This document shows, piece by piece, positions 17,954 through 26,649 of a stretch of 64,000 nt of DNA. The position numbers were made by a program, and so were the translations under genes. The notes below the pieces were generated by a model that worked only from the letters and a program-made list of their open reading frames with translations, made no database searches and was not told the DNA's origin. How positions within the stretch are numbered: the stretch's first letter is position 1; each line of letters opens with the position of its first letter. Origin of the DNA: Desulfomicrobium sp. UBA5193. Its GTDB lineage: Bacteria; Desulfobacterota; Desulfovibrionia; Desulfovibrionales; Desulfomicrobiaceae. The stretch lies in the NCBI GenBank assembly GCA_002412965.1, contig DHWB01000004.1, positions 248,001 through 312,000 of the forward strand. Reading direction: 5' to 3'.

Positions 17954-18550
17954 ATGACATATGACGGTCTGATAGTCGGACTGGGCAATCCGGGCACCAA
18001 ATATGCCCGGACCCGGCATAATTTCGGGTTCATGCTTGCGGATCGTCTGGTCGCTCATTGGGCTGATCAGCCCGGTTCATCGTGCGAAGTCCGCAATGCG
18101 CGTCTGAACGCCGAGCTGTGGGAAGCGAGCGAAGATTACGGCGCACGCCGCTGGATCGTGGTCAAGCCGCAGACTTTCATGAATCTGAGCGGTCAGGTCG
18201 TGGGGGAACTCAGCAGGAAACACGGGATCGTCGCGGATCGCATTCTCATCCTCCATGATGAGCTTGATTTGCCGCTCGGCACTGCGCGTCTCAAGTTCTC
18301 CGGCGGACTGGCCGGGCACAACGGGCTCAAGTCCGTGGCCGCTCATCTCGGGACCCGGGATTTCGCCAGGTTGCGCATGGGCATCGGCCGCCCCGAGGGG
18401 AGCGAAGCCATGGCCGATTATGTACTGCGTTCCTTTTTACCTGCGGAGTGGGATCTGGTCGGCCAGGCACTGGACGCTGCCCTCGACGCGGTACTTTTCT
18501 ATTGTCGCGAGGGGTTGACTGTCGCCACCGCCCGTCTGAACGCCCGTTGA
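17954..18550 (+). CDS. pth: Peptidyl-tRNA hydrolase
   Basis: A 198-residue Pth that releases peptides from peptidyl-tRNA dropped by ribosomes. Characteristic motifs are VGLGNPGTKYARTRHNFGF with the catalytic His near residue 23, KPQTFMNLSGQ, ILHDELDLPLG and GGLAGHNGLKS. The length is normal. It starts at ATG 17954, after the L25 terminator, so it either has its own promoter or relies on read-through. The upstream 30 bases lack a strong Shine-Dalgarno. Confidence 0.95.
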   Translation: MTYDGLIVGLGNPGTKYARTRHNFGFMLADRLVAHWADQPGSSCEVRNARLNAELWEASEDYGARRWIVVKPQTFMNLSGQVVGELSRKHGIVADRILILHDELDLPLGTARLKFSGGLAGHNGLKSVAAHLGTRDFARLRMGIGRPEGSEAMADYVLRSFLPAEWDLVGQALDAALDAVLFYCREGLTVATARLNAR

Positions 18551-18648
18551 AGTCTGTTCTCCTTTCCAGCTCTTAGTGGACGCCGTTTTGATTTTGATCT
18601 ATAGTTATTTTCCTTTGCAGTTCGATTATGTTTTTCTGGAGGTCGCTT

Positions 18649-19179
18649 GTGTTTTCAGTTGATGAACTTGTCGTCTATCCCGCGCAGGGGGTCGGTAAGG
18701 TCGAAAGGATTGAGACCCAGGAGATCGGGGGCGTTGCCACTGAACTGATCATCGTGCGTATTCTCAGCAATAACGTCACCTTGATGGTTCCCGTGAAAAA
18801 CGCCCGCAATGTTGGGCTGCGTGGTGTTTACACTCCAGAGCAGGCGGATGAGATCCGCGTCTATCTTCAGGACCGTACCGATTTTACCGGCTATTCAGGC
18901 CAGAATTGGAACCGTCGCTATCGCGAATATTCCGAAAAACTTAAAAGCAGCAATCTGCGAGATGTCGCCTACGTTCTGAAAGAACTCATCCTGATCGGCA
19001 AGGACAAGGAGTTGTCCTTTGGCGAGCGGAGGCTGCTGGAGCAAGCCATGGGCCTTATCTCCCTTGAACTGTCCTTTGCCTTGAACCAGGAGCAGGCGGA
19101 AGTGAAGAAATCCATTGAAGCCCTGTTCGCGGACATTCTGCATGCCAAGGCCGCAGAAGATGAGATTGCAGGTGACTAG
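18649..19179 (+). CDS. CarD/CdnL-type RNA polymerase-binding transcription factor
   Basis: A 176-residue CarD_CdnL_TRCF protein. The N-terminal RNAP-interacting domain (about 1-60) begins FSVDELVVYPAQGVGKVERI. The helical C-terminal domain contains YSEKLKSSNLRDVAYVLKEL and SFGERRLLEQAMGLISLELS. Such proteins bind the RNAP beta lobe and stabilise open complexes, often at rRNA promoters. I chose GTG 18649, which has GGAGG seven bases upstream. The ATG at 18628 of the same frame would put the ribosome site inside the gene. An intrinsic terminator overlaps the stop. rho is next, a pairing that links two global transcription factors. Confidence 0.9.
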   Translation: MFSVDELVVYPAQGVGKVERIETQEIGGVATELIIVRILSNNVTLMVPVKNARNVGLRGVYTPEQADEIRVYLQDRTDFTGYSGQNWNRRYREYSEKLKSSNLRDVAYVLKELILIGKDKELSFGERRLLEQAMGLISLELSFALNQEQAEVKKSIEALFADILHAKAAEDEIAGD

Positions 19180-19208
19180 GGGGCTTGCTTCCCCTTGTTT
19201 TTTTTTAT
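19177..19208 (+). terminator. Rho-independent terminator after carD
   Basis: A short stem AGGGG...CCCCT with loop GCTTGCTT begins in the TAG stop codon and is followed by TTG and a run of nine T. It separates carD from the rho leader. Confidence 0.7.
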
Positions 19209-19432
19209 ACGTTCATATATCTATTTATTCCATCCCTGCCTGACACTACAAGTCCATAAGCAGATGTTCATATTTTTCCACCCGATCCCTTAAAGGGTTT
19301 CATATTTTCATATCAGAGTACTCTTATATTCCACCAAGTTTCATATTTTACATTGTGAATACTTTTTCATTTTGGTCTGTTCCTTTCAAACGGTCCCAGG
19401 TCTCAGCCATTTCATTGTTATGAGGGTTTGTT
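19209..19432 (+). promoter_or_regulatory. Long AT-rich, G-poor leader of rho with five TTCATAT repeats
   Basis: These 224 bases contain no gene. They are strikingly AT- and pyrimidine-rich compared with the GC-rich surroundings. The heptamer TTCATAT occurs at 19212, 19267, 19299, 19307 and 19339. Unstructured, C/U-rich, G-poor RNA is what Rho binds, and autogenous attenuation in a rho leader is known in Escherichia coli. I infer a rut-like autoregulatory leader here. The promoter itself is not obvious. Confidence 0.45.
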
Positions 19433-20680
19433 ATGAATCTTTCTGAGTTGAAAACCAAGTCCATGTCTGAACTCATGGATATTGCCAGCGAGTACCAGAT
19501 CGAAAACATGAGCGGCCTGCGCAAGCAGGAGCTGATTTTCGCTCTGCTTCAAGCCTGTGCTTCCCAAAACGGGTCCATTTTTGGCGAGGGCGTGCTGGAA
19601 ATTCTGCCCGATGGATTCGGCTTTCTGCGTTCGCCCATGTACAGTTACATGCCTGGACCGGATGACATTTATGTCTCGCCATCGCAGATCAGACGTTTCG
19701 GCCTGCGTACGGGAGATGTCATCTCCGGACAGATTCGTCCTCCAAAGGAAGGAGAGCGCTACTTCGCGTTGCTCCGGGTCAAGGAGATCTGTTTTCGCGA
19801 ACCCGAGGAAGCCAAGCGGATCGTCCTTTTCGACAACCTCACCCCCATCTATCCCGACGAGCAGTTTCGTCTCGAAACCACCGACAAGAACTACTCCGCC
19901 CGGATTATGGACCTGATGACCCCCATCGGCAAAGGGCAGCGCGCACTCATCGTGGCCCCACCCCGGACAGGCAAGACCATGCTCATGCAGGCCATCGCCA
20001 ACTCCATCAGCATCAACCACCCCGATTCGTATCTGATCGTCCTGCTGATCGACGAACGCCCTGAAGAAGTCACGGATATGGAACGCACGGTCAAGGCCGA
20101 GGTCATCAGCTCCACCTTTGACGAGCCGCCGCAACGGCATGTGCAAGTCGCCGAGATGGTGCTGGAGAAGGCCAAGAGACTGGTCGAGCGCAAAGTCGAC
20201 GTGGTCGTGCTGCTCGATTCCATCACCCGTCTGGGCCGGGCCTACAACGCGACCACCCCGTCGTCCGGGCGCGTATTGTCCGGCGGTCTGGATGCCAACG
20301 CTCTGCAGCGGCCCAAGCGCTTTTTCGGTGCGGCCCGGAATATCGAGGAAGGCGGCAGCCTGACCATCATTTCCACCGCTCTTGTCGATACTGGTTCCCG
20401 CATGGATGAAGTCATCTTTGAAGAGTTCAAGGGCACGGGCAACTCGGACATCTATTTGGATCGCCATCTCTCCGACAAGCGCGTCTTCCCGGCCATTGAC
20501 CTGAACCGTTCCGGCACCCGCAAGGAAGAACTGCTGCTTGATCCCAATGTCCTGAACAAGGTCTGGATCCTGCGTCGCATCATGGCTTCCATGAATTCCG
20601 TGGACAGCATGGATTTTCTCTTGGACAAGATGCGTGGCACCAAGAGCAACAAGGATTTCCTGGACATGATGAATTCCTGA
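19433..20680 (+). CDS. rho: Transcription termination factor Rho
   Basis: A 415-residue hexameric RNA helicase/ATPase. Rho N-terminal helical domain (about 1-45) with MSELMDIASEYQIENMSGLR. The cold-shock-like RNA-binding domain (about 50-120) has GEGVLEILPDGFGFLRSP. Walker A is APPRTGKT at residues 175-182. Walker B lies in DVVVLLDSITRLGRAYN. Q-loop and R-loop regions are intact. The length is standard, without the insertions seen in some GC-rich phyla. GAGGG precedes the ATG. A 224-base AT-rich leader suggests autogenous control. Confidence 0.97.
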   Translation: MNLSELKTKSMSELMDIASEYQIENMSGLRKQELIFALLQACASQNGSIFGEGVLEILPDGFGFLRSPMYSYMPGPDDIYVSPSQIRRFGLRTGDVISGQIRPPKEGERYFALLRVKEICFREPEEAKRIVLFDNLTPIYPDEQFRLETTDKNYSARIMDLMTPIGKGQRALIVAPPRTGKTMLMQAIANSISINHPDSYLIVLLIDERPEEVTDMERTVKAEVISSTFDEPPQRHVQVAEMVLEKAKRLVERKVDVVVLLDSITRLGRAYNATTPSSGRVLSGGLDANALQRPKRFFGAARNIEEGGSLTIISTALVDTGSRMDEVIFEEFKGTGNSDIYLDRHLSDKRVFPAIDLNRSGTRKEELLLDPNVLNKVWILRRIMASMNSVDSMDFLLDKMRGTKSNKDFLDMMNS

Positions 20681-20693
20681 AGGGGAGGGGAGC

Positions 20694-21596
20694 ATGGCTG
20701 CGCTGAAAAGGATCGACTGCCCTCGCGACAACGACTTCTCCTTGTGGCTAGATCTGCTGGAGGTGAAGGCCTCGGAGCAGCTCCTGCAGGCCCTTGGAGA
20801 TTTCCTGCTCGACTACCTCCATGTATCCAGGCTGAAGGTTTACGTCATGGGCCTGTCCGGGGGGATCGATTCATCCTTTTTGGCGGCCCTGCTCCATCAT
20901 CGCCGCATTCCGTACCTGGGCTTCTGCCTGCCCATCGCCACCAACACTCCCGAAGAGACCGAGCGCGGCCTCCGGGTGGCCCAGGCCTACGGGACCGCGC
21001 CCAAGGGCGCGTCCATCAGCCATATTCACGATTTTACCGACCTGTACGGGCAGATGTCCGGCACGTTCGCGTCCATCTATCCGAAATCGAATCCCGTGGC
21101 CGAAGGCAATCTGAAGGCGCGCACCCGGATGCTCTTTTTGTATCACGTGGCCCAGATTCATGGCGGCTGCGTGCTCTCAACGGATCAACTGGACGAGCTC
21201 TTGACCGGCTTTTGGACCCTGCACGGCGATGTGGGCGATGTCAGCCCCTTGCAGCTCATCCCCAAGAGCGTCGAATACGACCTCGCCCGCATGCTCTGCC
21301 TTCGTCTGGATGACCCCGCTCCTCTGCAGGCTGCCATCGAGGCGGTGCCGACGGACGGGCTTGGCATCAGCAGTTCCGATCTGGATCAGCTTGAAGTCGA
21401 GTCCTATGACCAGGTTGAAGAGCTGTTTCGCGAGTACTTCGGATTGCGGCTCAAGGAACAGGGCGCGGCCCTGACTCCCCAGGAATCCGTCCGCCGCGGT
21501 CTTCTCGAACAAATGGGGCCGATCAGACGATTTCTACTCAGCGGATACAAACGCGCCGGTGCGGTGCTTGTCGATCCGAGGAGCGCGACACCGTGA
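20694..21596 (+). CDS. nadE: NAD synthetase (ammonia-dependent type)
   Basis: A 300-residue N-type ATP pyrophosphatase that amidates nicotinate adenine dinucleotide to NAD. The PP-loop SGGIDSS is at residues 55-61. ARTRMLFLYHVAQ and LSTDQLDELLTGFWTLHGDVGD match the substrate and acidic loops of NadE, although the usual TGNKxE reads STDQLDE. It has no glutaminase domain, so ammonia is the likely donor. The stop overlaps the GTG start of the downstream protease by four bases. It completes the nadC-nadA-nadB pathway encoded about 10 kb away. Confidence 0.88.
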   Translation: MAALKRIDCPRDNDFSLWLDLLEVKASEQLLQALGDFLLDYLHVSRLKVYVMGLSGGIDSSFLAALLHHRRIPYLGFCLPIATNTPEETERGLRVAQAYGTAPKGASISHIHDFTDLYGQMSGTFASIYPKSNPVAEGNLKARTRMLFLYHVAQIHGGCVLSTDQLDELLTGFWTLHGDVGDVSPLQLIPKSVEYDLARMLCLRLDDPAPLQAAIEAVPTDGLGISSSDLDQLEVESYDQVEELFREYFGLRLKEQGAALTPQESVRRGLLEQMGPIRRFLLSGYKRAGAVLVDPRSATP

Positions 21597-23005
21597 AACT
21601 CGCCGGCGGCCTGCGAGCAGGGGTGCTGTTCCTTGTTTGTCTGTTGGTAGCTGTTCGTCCTGTCGCCTCCAGCTTCGGCGAATTCACCATTCGCGACGAA
21701 CTGGAGCTTGCGCGCAAATTTGATCTGATCATCGAAACCAGATTTCCCGTGATCCATGACAACCAGATCAAGGGATATCTGCAAACGTTGGTTGATCGAC
21801 TGGTCGCGGCCATGCCGCCGCAGCCGTTTCCGATCAAGGTGACCGTGGTCAAGAACGGCGCCATGAACGCCTTTGCCTCCGCTGCGGGGCACATCACGAT
21901 CTTTACGGGACTGATCGGTAATCTTGCCACCGAGGATGAACTGGCCAGCGTCATTGCCCATGAGTTGGCCCATGTTTCGGAACGGCATATCGCCAAATCC
22001 ATCGAACAGAGCCAGCTGGTCGGGGTCGGTTCCCTGCTGGGGATTCTGGCCGGCGTTCTGGTCGGTTCCCAGAGCGGGAGCGATGGCGGCAGTGCCATGA
22101 TTCTGGGTTCGGTGGCCGGAGCCAGGTCCATGCAACTCAAGTACACCCGCGAAAACGAAAAGGACGCGGATCAATACGGAGTGGGCTATCTGGTCGAAGC
22201 GGGCTTTTCCCCCTCCGGGATGACCAACGCTTTTGATACCATTCGCAAAATGCAATGGGTCGGCGGTGGGGGGGATGTCCCGTCCTACCTCTCGACCCAT
22301 CCGGGCATGGATGACCGCCTGGCTTACATGCAGGAGCGTATCGCCCGCCTGCCGCAGAATGTGCGGGACCGGAAATCGGACAACACCTCTTTTCTGCGTG
22401 CCAAGTTGCTCGTGCAGGCCTGGTTCACTGATCCCAACACGGCCAAGGCCATTTTTGAATCGTCTAAGGGGCAAAAATGTCCCGCTGTGCTGGGTGAAGC
22501 CATCGCCCTCAGCCGCCTGCACCAGATCGAACCCGCGAAGGCGCGTTTTGAGGCTGCCCTGGCATGCAACCCCAGTGATCCGCTCTGGAAGCGTGAATAC
22601 GGGCGCTTTGCTTTCGAGTACGGAAATCTCGATGTCGCCGTCAAAAATCTTCAGGAAGCCGTACTCAGGGATCCTGAAGATCTTTTCGCATTGTTTTTCT
22701 ATGCCCGCGCCGTGGCGGAGCAGGGCAATTATCCGGCCAGCGTCAAAGCCATGGAGCGGGTGGTCAAGGATGTCCCGCGCGACTCGGAAGTCCTTGAAAA
22801 TCTGGCCCGCTACCAGGCAGCCATGGGGCGCAATTTCGAAGCGCATCTGAATTATGCCAAGGCCTTTGCCTACAAGCGGCAATTCAGCAAGTACACATTC
22901 CATATGGAAAAATCCGAGGCGCTGGCGACAAACGCGCAGGAGCGGGACAGAGTTCTGCAGGTGCGCGCCGAGATCTCCGAATTTCGGGAGATTCTGGGAA
23001 TCTAG
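21593..23005 (+). CDS. M48 family metalloprotease with TPR domain, BepA-like
   Basis: A 470-residue exported peptidase. The N-terminus KLAGGLRAGVLFLVCLLVAV is a signal peptide. The zinc site HELAH is at residues 123-127, and the third ligand is expected in the ENEKDADQYG helix. Tetratricopeptide-like helices occupy about 270-455. This is the architecture of BepA/YfgC, a periplasmic protease-chaperone that controls outer-membrane protein and LptD assembly. GTG 21593 overlaps the nadE stop as GTGA, so translation is coupled. There is no own promoter in sight. Confidence 0.9.
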   Translation: MKLAGGLRAGVLFLVCLLVAVRPVASSFGEFTIRDELELARKFDLIIETRFPVIHDNQIKGYLQTLVDRLVAAMPPQPFPIKVTVVKNGAMNAFASAAGHITIFTGLIGNLATEDELASVIAHELAHVSERHIAKSIEQSQLVGVGSLLGILAGVLVGSQSGSDGGSAMILGSVAGARSMQLKYTRENEKDADQYGVGYLVEAGFSPSGMTNAFDTIRKMQWVGGGGDVPSYLSTHPGMDDRLAYMQERIARLPQNVRDRKSDNTSFLRAKLLVQAWFTDPNTAKAIFESSKGQKCPAVLGEAIALSRLHQIEPAKARFEAALACNPSDPLWKREYGRFAFEYGNLDVAVKNLQEAVLRDPEDLFALFFYARAVAEQGNYPASVKAMERVVKDVPRDSEVLENLARYQAAMGRNFEAHLNYAKAFAYKRQFSKYTFHMEKSEALATNAQERDRVLQVRAEISEFREILGI

Positions 23006-23085
23006 ATCGCTTTGGCCTTGTATTTCGGGCTGCACCAAGGTAGCCAATCCCCGATCAATCACGACAATACATAATGGAGGAAGAC

Positions 23086-23442
23086 ATGTTTTTCGAAAAT
23101 CTTGCACATGCCATGGGACAGGCCCCCGCAGCGGGAGGCCAGGCCGGTGGGCCTCTGATGACCTTCATGCCCCTTATTCTGATGTTCGTGATCTTTTATT
23201 TTCTGCTCATCCGTCCACAGCAGAAAAAGCAGAAAGAGCACAAGCTGATGCTGGACAACCTGACCCGTGGCGATCGGGTAGTCACGGCTGGCGGGCTTTA
23301 TGGGCGTGTGACGGAAGTCAAGGACGACGTGTTGACCCTGGACCTTGGAAATGAAGTGCTTGTTCAGGTCGGTCGCGGTTTCATTTCCGCCATCGTGCCT
23401 GCCGACGGCGGCGCGAGCAAGGCCAAGGACAAGAAAAAGTAG
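23086..23442 (+). CDS. yajC: Preprotein translocase subunit YajC
   Basis: A 118-residue accessory subunit of the SecDF-YajC complex. After a polar, glycine-rich N-terminus there is a single membrane helix (LMTFMPLILMFVIFYFLLI, about 24-45), then the hallmark RPQQKKQKEHKLMLDNL and a small beta domain with GDRVVTAGGLYGRVTEV. Start ATG 23086 is preferred to 23074 because GGAGGA lies five bases before it. A strong hairpin terminator separates it from secD. Confidence 0.95.
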   Translation: MFFENLAHAMGQAPAAGGQAGGPLMTFMPLILMFVIFYFLLIRPQQKKQKEHKLMLDNLTRGDRVVTAGGLYGRVTEVKDDVLTLDLGNEVLVQVGRGFISAIVPADGGASKAKDKKK

Positions 23443-23468
23443 CCTTTTGGTAAGCCATACGATAAGGC

Positions 23469-23504
23469 AGGCCTGTTCCTTTTACCGGGAACAGGCCTTG
23501 TTTT
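23469..23504 (+). terminator. Intrinsic terminator or attenuator between yajC and secD
   Basis: A perfect 11-bp inverted repeat AGGCCTGTTCC...GGAACAGGCCT (23469-23479 with 23488-23498) is followed by TTGTTTT. The T-run is interrupted, so termination may be partial. Confidence 0.75.
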
Positions 23505-23591
23505 GCGTATGCTTTCGGGGCTTTTTTCACAGCTGGCCTGTTTTGGATTTGGCAACATTCAACCTGTTTGATTTGGATAAGGATGATGCTC

Positions 23592-25187
23592 ATGGGTAGT
23601 CTGCGCTGGAGGGCAATGCTTGCCGCGTTTGTGATTGTGCTGGCCTTGATCTATGTTCTGCCCTCGATTCCCTCGGTCCGCAATTCCTCGCTGGGAGCTT
23701 TGCTTCCGTCCGATGAAATTAGCCTGGGCCTTGACCTGAAAGGCGGAATTCACTTGACTCTCGGGGTCGATCTCGATGCCGCGTTGGCCAATGCCATCAC
23801 CAGCATGGGTCAGGATCTGCGGCTTGAAGCCAGGGAAAAGAAAATTTTGGTCTTGCGTCCACGTCTGGTGGGTACGAGACAGTTTGAATTCGCGCTCCTG
23901 AAAAAGGAGCAGCAAGAGGCCTTGGATTCCCTGCTGCGTGATCGTTTCAGCAACATGGATGTCACCGCCAGGGAAGATACTGGTAACGGACAGGTCCGTT
24001 ACGTGCTGACCGCCACCGAATCCTATATCAAATATCTTGAAGACCTGACCATGGATCAGGCCCTCAAAACCATCCGTAACCGTATTGACCAGTTTGGCGT
24101 GGCAGAGCCCGATATCCGCAAGCAGCAGGGCAATCGCATCATCGTCCAGCTTCCTGGTCTCGACGATCCCAAGCGGGCCATCAACATTATCGGCCGCACC
24201 GCCCATCTTGAATTCAAGATGGTGGATGAAACTGCCGATGTCCAGGCCGCCGTGGCCGGAACCGTCCCGGCGGAGAGTGAGCTTGCCTATCTTCAGGACA
24301 AGAGGGGCGCTTCGGATGTCAAAACGCCCATAGTAGTCAAATCCGAAGTCGTACTGACCGGTGAATACATCACCGACGCGAACGTGCAGTTCGACTCCTA
24401 CGGTCAAGCCTACGTGGGCATGAATTTCAACGCGCGCGGAGCCCGCATCTTCGAAGAGGTGACGGGCGCCAACATCAAGAAGCGTCTTGCCATCGTGCTC
24501 GACGGCACGGTGCATTCCGCCCCGGTCATTCAGGACCGCATCGGCGGCGGCCGCGCATCCATCACCGGACAGTTCAGCACCGAAGAAGCCCATGATCTGG
24601 CCGTAGTGCTGCGGGCCGGTTCTTTGCCGGCTCCGGTGACCATTCTGGAAGAACGCTCTGTCGGCCCTTCCCTGGGTCAGGAATCGATCGACAAGGGCAT
24701 GATGGCTGCCGCGATTGGCGGTTTGATGGTCGTGCTCTTCATGTCCATTTACTACCGTAGGGCAGGCCTCATTGCCTCTTTTGAAATAATTCTGGATGTC
24801 ATTCTCATTCTGGCCGGTATGGCCGCATTTGGGGCCACGCTGACCTTGCCAGGTATCGCGGGCATTATCCTGACACTCGGTATGGCTGTCGACGCCAACG
24901 TGCTGATCTATGAGCGCATCCGCGAGGAGTTGCGTCACGGTGAATCCGTGGCCGCGGCTATCAACAACGGGTTTGCCCGGGCGACCCAGACCATCGTCGA
25001 CTCCAACCTGACCACAATCATCGCCGCCGTCATTTTGTATCAGTTCGGCACGGGTCCTGTGCGCGGGTTTGCAGTTACCCTGACCTTGGGAATCCTCGCG
25101 TCCATGTTCACGGCTATTTTCGTGTCCCGCATCTTCTTTGACGCATGGCTGGCCAGAAGGCAGCCCGGCACGCAACCGAGTATTTAA
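23592..25187 (+). CDS. secD: Protein translocase subunit SecD
   Basis: A 531-residue RND-type subunit that uses the proton gradient to pull exported proteins through SecYEG. One N-terminal membrane helix, then the periplasmic P1 region starting with LGLDLKGGIHLTLGVD. FGVAEPDIRKQQGNRIIVQLPG follows. Five C-terminal helices include the conserved GMAVDANVLIYERIREE. Shorter than the 615-residue Escherichia coli protein, but normal for this group. ATG 23592 has AAGG nine bases upstream. ATGs at 23583 and 23586 abut the AAGG. secF begins ten bases after the stop. Confidence 0.95.
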   Translation: MGSLRWRAMLAAFVIVLALIYVLPSIPSVRNSSLGALLPSDEISLGLDLKGGIHLTLGVDLDAALANAITSMGQDLRLEAREKKILVLRPRLVGTRQFEFALLKKEQQEALDSLLRDRFSNMDVTAREDTGNGQVRYVLTATESYIKYLEDLTMDQALKTIRNRIDQFGVAEPDIRKQQGNRIIVQLPGLDDPKRAINIIGRTAHLEFKMVDETADVQAAVAGTVPAESELAYLQDKRGASDVKTPIVVKSEVVLTGEYITDANVQFDSYGQAYVGMNFNARGARIFEEVTGANIKKRLAIVLDGTVHSAPVIQDRIGGGRASITGQFSTEEAHDLAVVLRAGSLPAPVTILEERSVGPSLGQESIDKGMMAAAIGGLMVVLFMSIYYRRAGLIASFEIILDVILILAGMAAFGATLTLPGIAGIILTLGMAVDANVLIYERIREELRHGESVAAAINNGFARATQTIVDSNLTTIIAAVILYQFGTGPVRGFAVTLTLGILASMFTAIFVSRIFFDAWLARRQPGTQPSI

Positions 25188-25197
25188 GGAGCAGACC

Positions 25198-26271
25198 ATG
25201 TCCTTTGAAATTATCAGACATGATACGAAAATAGACTTCGTCGGGATGCGCAGGTACGCGTACGTCCTGTCAGTTATGTTGCTGCTTGTGGGGGCGCTGT
25301 CCCTCTTGATCAAGGGCGGTCCCCGCTACGGCATTGATTTCGCCGGCGGTTTCAATATCCAGGTCAAGTTCGGTCAGGCCGTGGAGCTGGACAAGGTCCG
25401 TACTGCGCTGAACAGCCCTGTCCTCCCGGGACTGGTGGTCCAGAACTTCGGTGACGCGAATGACCATGAGGTCCTGCTTCGCGCCTCTTTTTCCGATCAG
25501 ACTACCAATCAGGTGCGTGATGCCGTGACGGAGGGTCTTGGTGCCCAGTTTGCGGGTGTGTCGCACGAAATTCAGCGTCTGGAGATGGTCGGGCCCAAGG
25601 TTGGCGCGGATCTGCGCGAAAAGGCGCTACAGGCCATTTTTTATGCGGTGCTGCTCATTGCAACCTACATTTCCGGTCGTTTCGAGCAGAAATGGATGGT
25701 CGCCGGACTCATGGCGGCCGGCCTGTCTTCCGTAGTATATGTGCTGGAGCTGCTGAACGCGCCGATGAGCATCTCCGTCATCGCCGCGACCATAGCTACC
25801 TTGGTCCTCTGCGTTGTGCTGCGGCTCAAGTATGCGCTCGGAGCCATGGTTGCGCTCATCCATGACGTCATGATCCCTCTTGGCTTCTTCTCACTCATGA
25901 ACAAGGACGTGGATCTGACCATCATCGCGGCCTTGTTGACCATCGTCGGCTATTCCCTGAACGACACGATCATCGTTTTCGATCGTATTCGTGAAAACGC
26001 CCGGGCCAAGATCTCCCCGTCCCTGGACGTGATCATCAACAGCTCCGTCAACCAGACACTGTCCAGAACAATCATCACCTCGGGCACGACCTTTGTCGCG
26101 GTGCTGGCCTTGTTCATCTTCGGTGGCGGCGTCATCCACGATTTCGCACTGGCGATGCTGCTCGGTGTGCTGGCAGGAACGTATTCATCGATCTTTGTCG
26201 CGGCTCCCATCCTTGGTTTCTTCAATCCCCGGATTGACACGGGCGAAACGACCGCGCCTGCCGCGGCCTGA
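25198..26271 (+). CDS. secF: Protein translocase subunit SecF
   Basis: A 357-residue partner of SecD. An N-terminal helix (about 25-42) is followed by YGIDFAGGFNIQVKFGQ and a periplasmic P1-like domain with MVGPKVGADLREKALQA. Five C-terminal helices carry GYSLNDTIIVFDRIREN and LSRTIITSGTTFVAVLALF, the expected proton-path motifs. AAGGAGCAGACC precedes the ATG. A strong terminator follows 23 bases after the stop and closes the operon. Confidence 0.96.
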   Translation: MSFEIIRHDTKIDFVGMRRYAYVLSVMLLLVGALSLLIKGGPRYGIDFAGGFNIQVKFGQAVELDKVRTALNSPVLPGLVVQNFGDANDHEVLLRASFSDQTTNQVRDAVTEGLGAQFAGVSHEIQRLEMVGPKVGADLREKALQAIFYAVLLIATYISGRFEQKWMVAGLMAAGLSSVVYVLELLNAPMSISVIAATIATLVLCVVLRLKYALGAMVALIHDVMIPLGFFSLMNKDVDLTIIAALLTIVGYSLNDTIIVFDRIRENARAKISPSLDVIINSSVNQTLSRTIITSGTTFVAVLALFIFGGGVIHDFALAMLLGVLAGTYSSIFVAAPILGFFNPRIDTGETTAPAAA

Positions 26272-26294
26272 TCGGCTCCCTATTATCCGTCTTG

Positions 26295-26323
26295 AAAAGG
26301 CGCTCTCCGGGGCGCCTTTTTTT
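26295..26323 (+). terminator. Rho-independent terminator after secF
   Basis: AAAAGGCGC...GCGCC followed by seven T (stem 26299-26303 with 26312-26316, extended by A-T pairs). It ends the secD-secF transcript. Confidence 0.9.
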
Positions 26324-26649
26324 ATTCCGAATTGAAATCTGACGCAGTCCAGGCAACCTGAAAAGAGCGGAGACAGGGGGGTGTTTTTGTATCTTGTGAA
26401 ATTATGAACGTAATTTATGGGCTCCAACACATTCAGAGGCCTAAAGTCAGGTGAAAAATGTGACAAAAGGATCAAAGCTCGTCCCAAAGAATCAAGATTT
26501 GCCTTTTTCCTTGGAACAGTGATAGGCGGTGCCATCCTTTATGAGCGTTTTGCCGCAATTCCTGCAAAAGGGGCTCATAACCGACAAGTGCTTGGAAAAT
26601 TTCAGGTTTACACCAGATGTTTTTACAACGGGAGAAAAAGGGAGGTTTT
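26324..26649 (+). promoter_or_regulatory. 326-base leader of the TSUP gene with a long hairpin
   Basis: No convincing gene lies here. A weak promoter-like pair TTGTGA (26394) and TATGGG (26416), 16 bases apart, may start the transcript. The main feature is an imperfect inverted repeat at 26539-26580: TTATGAGC-G-TTTTGC pairs with GCAAAA-GGG-GCTCATAA around a ten-base loop. It has no T-run, so it is not a simple terminator. It lies 70 bases before the TSUP start codon and could control its mRNA. An open frame of 92 codons (26417-26695) crosses it but lacks a ribosome site and runs into the TSUP gene. Confidence 0.4.

Noticed and set aside
18628..18648. ATG start for carD seven codons upstream
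   Set aside because: It would place the GGAGG ribosome site inside the coding region; GTG 18649 fits the family N-terminus and spacing.
21404..23107. 567-codon open frame on the minus strand opposite nadE and the M48 protease
   Set aside because: It is the reverse-strand shadow of two clearly conserved genes; its translation is low-complexity and has no domain. Similar shadows opposite the radical SAM gene (419-1612), DUF2868 (1758-3035), secD (23559-25313) and the histidine kinase (62645-63994) are rejected for the same reason.
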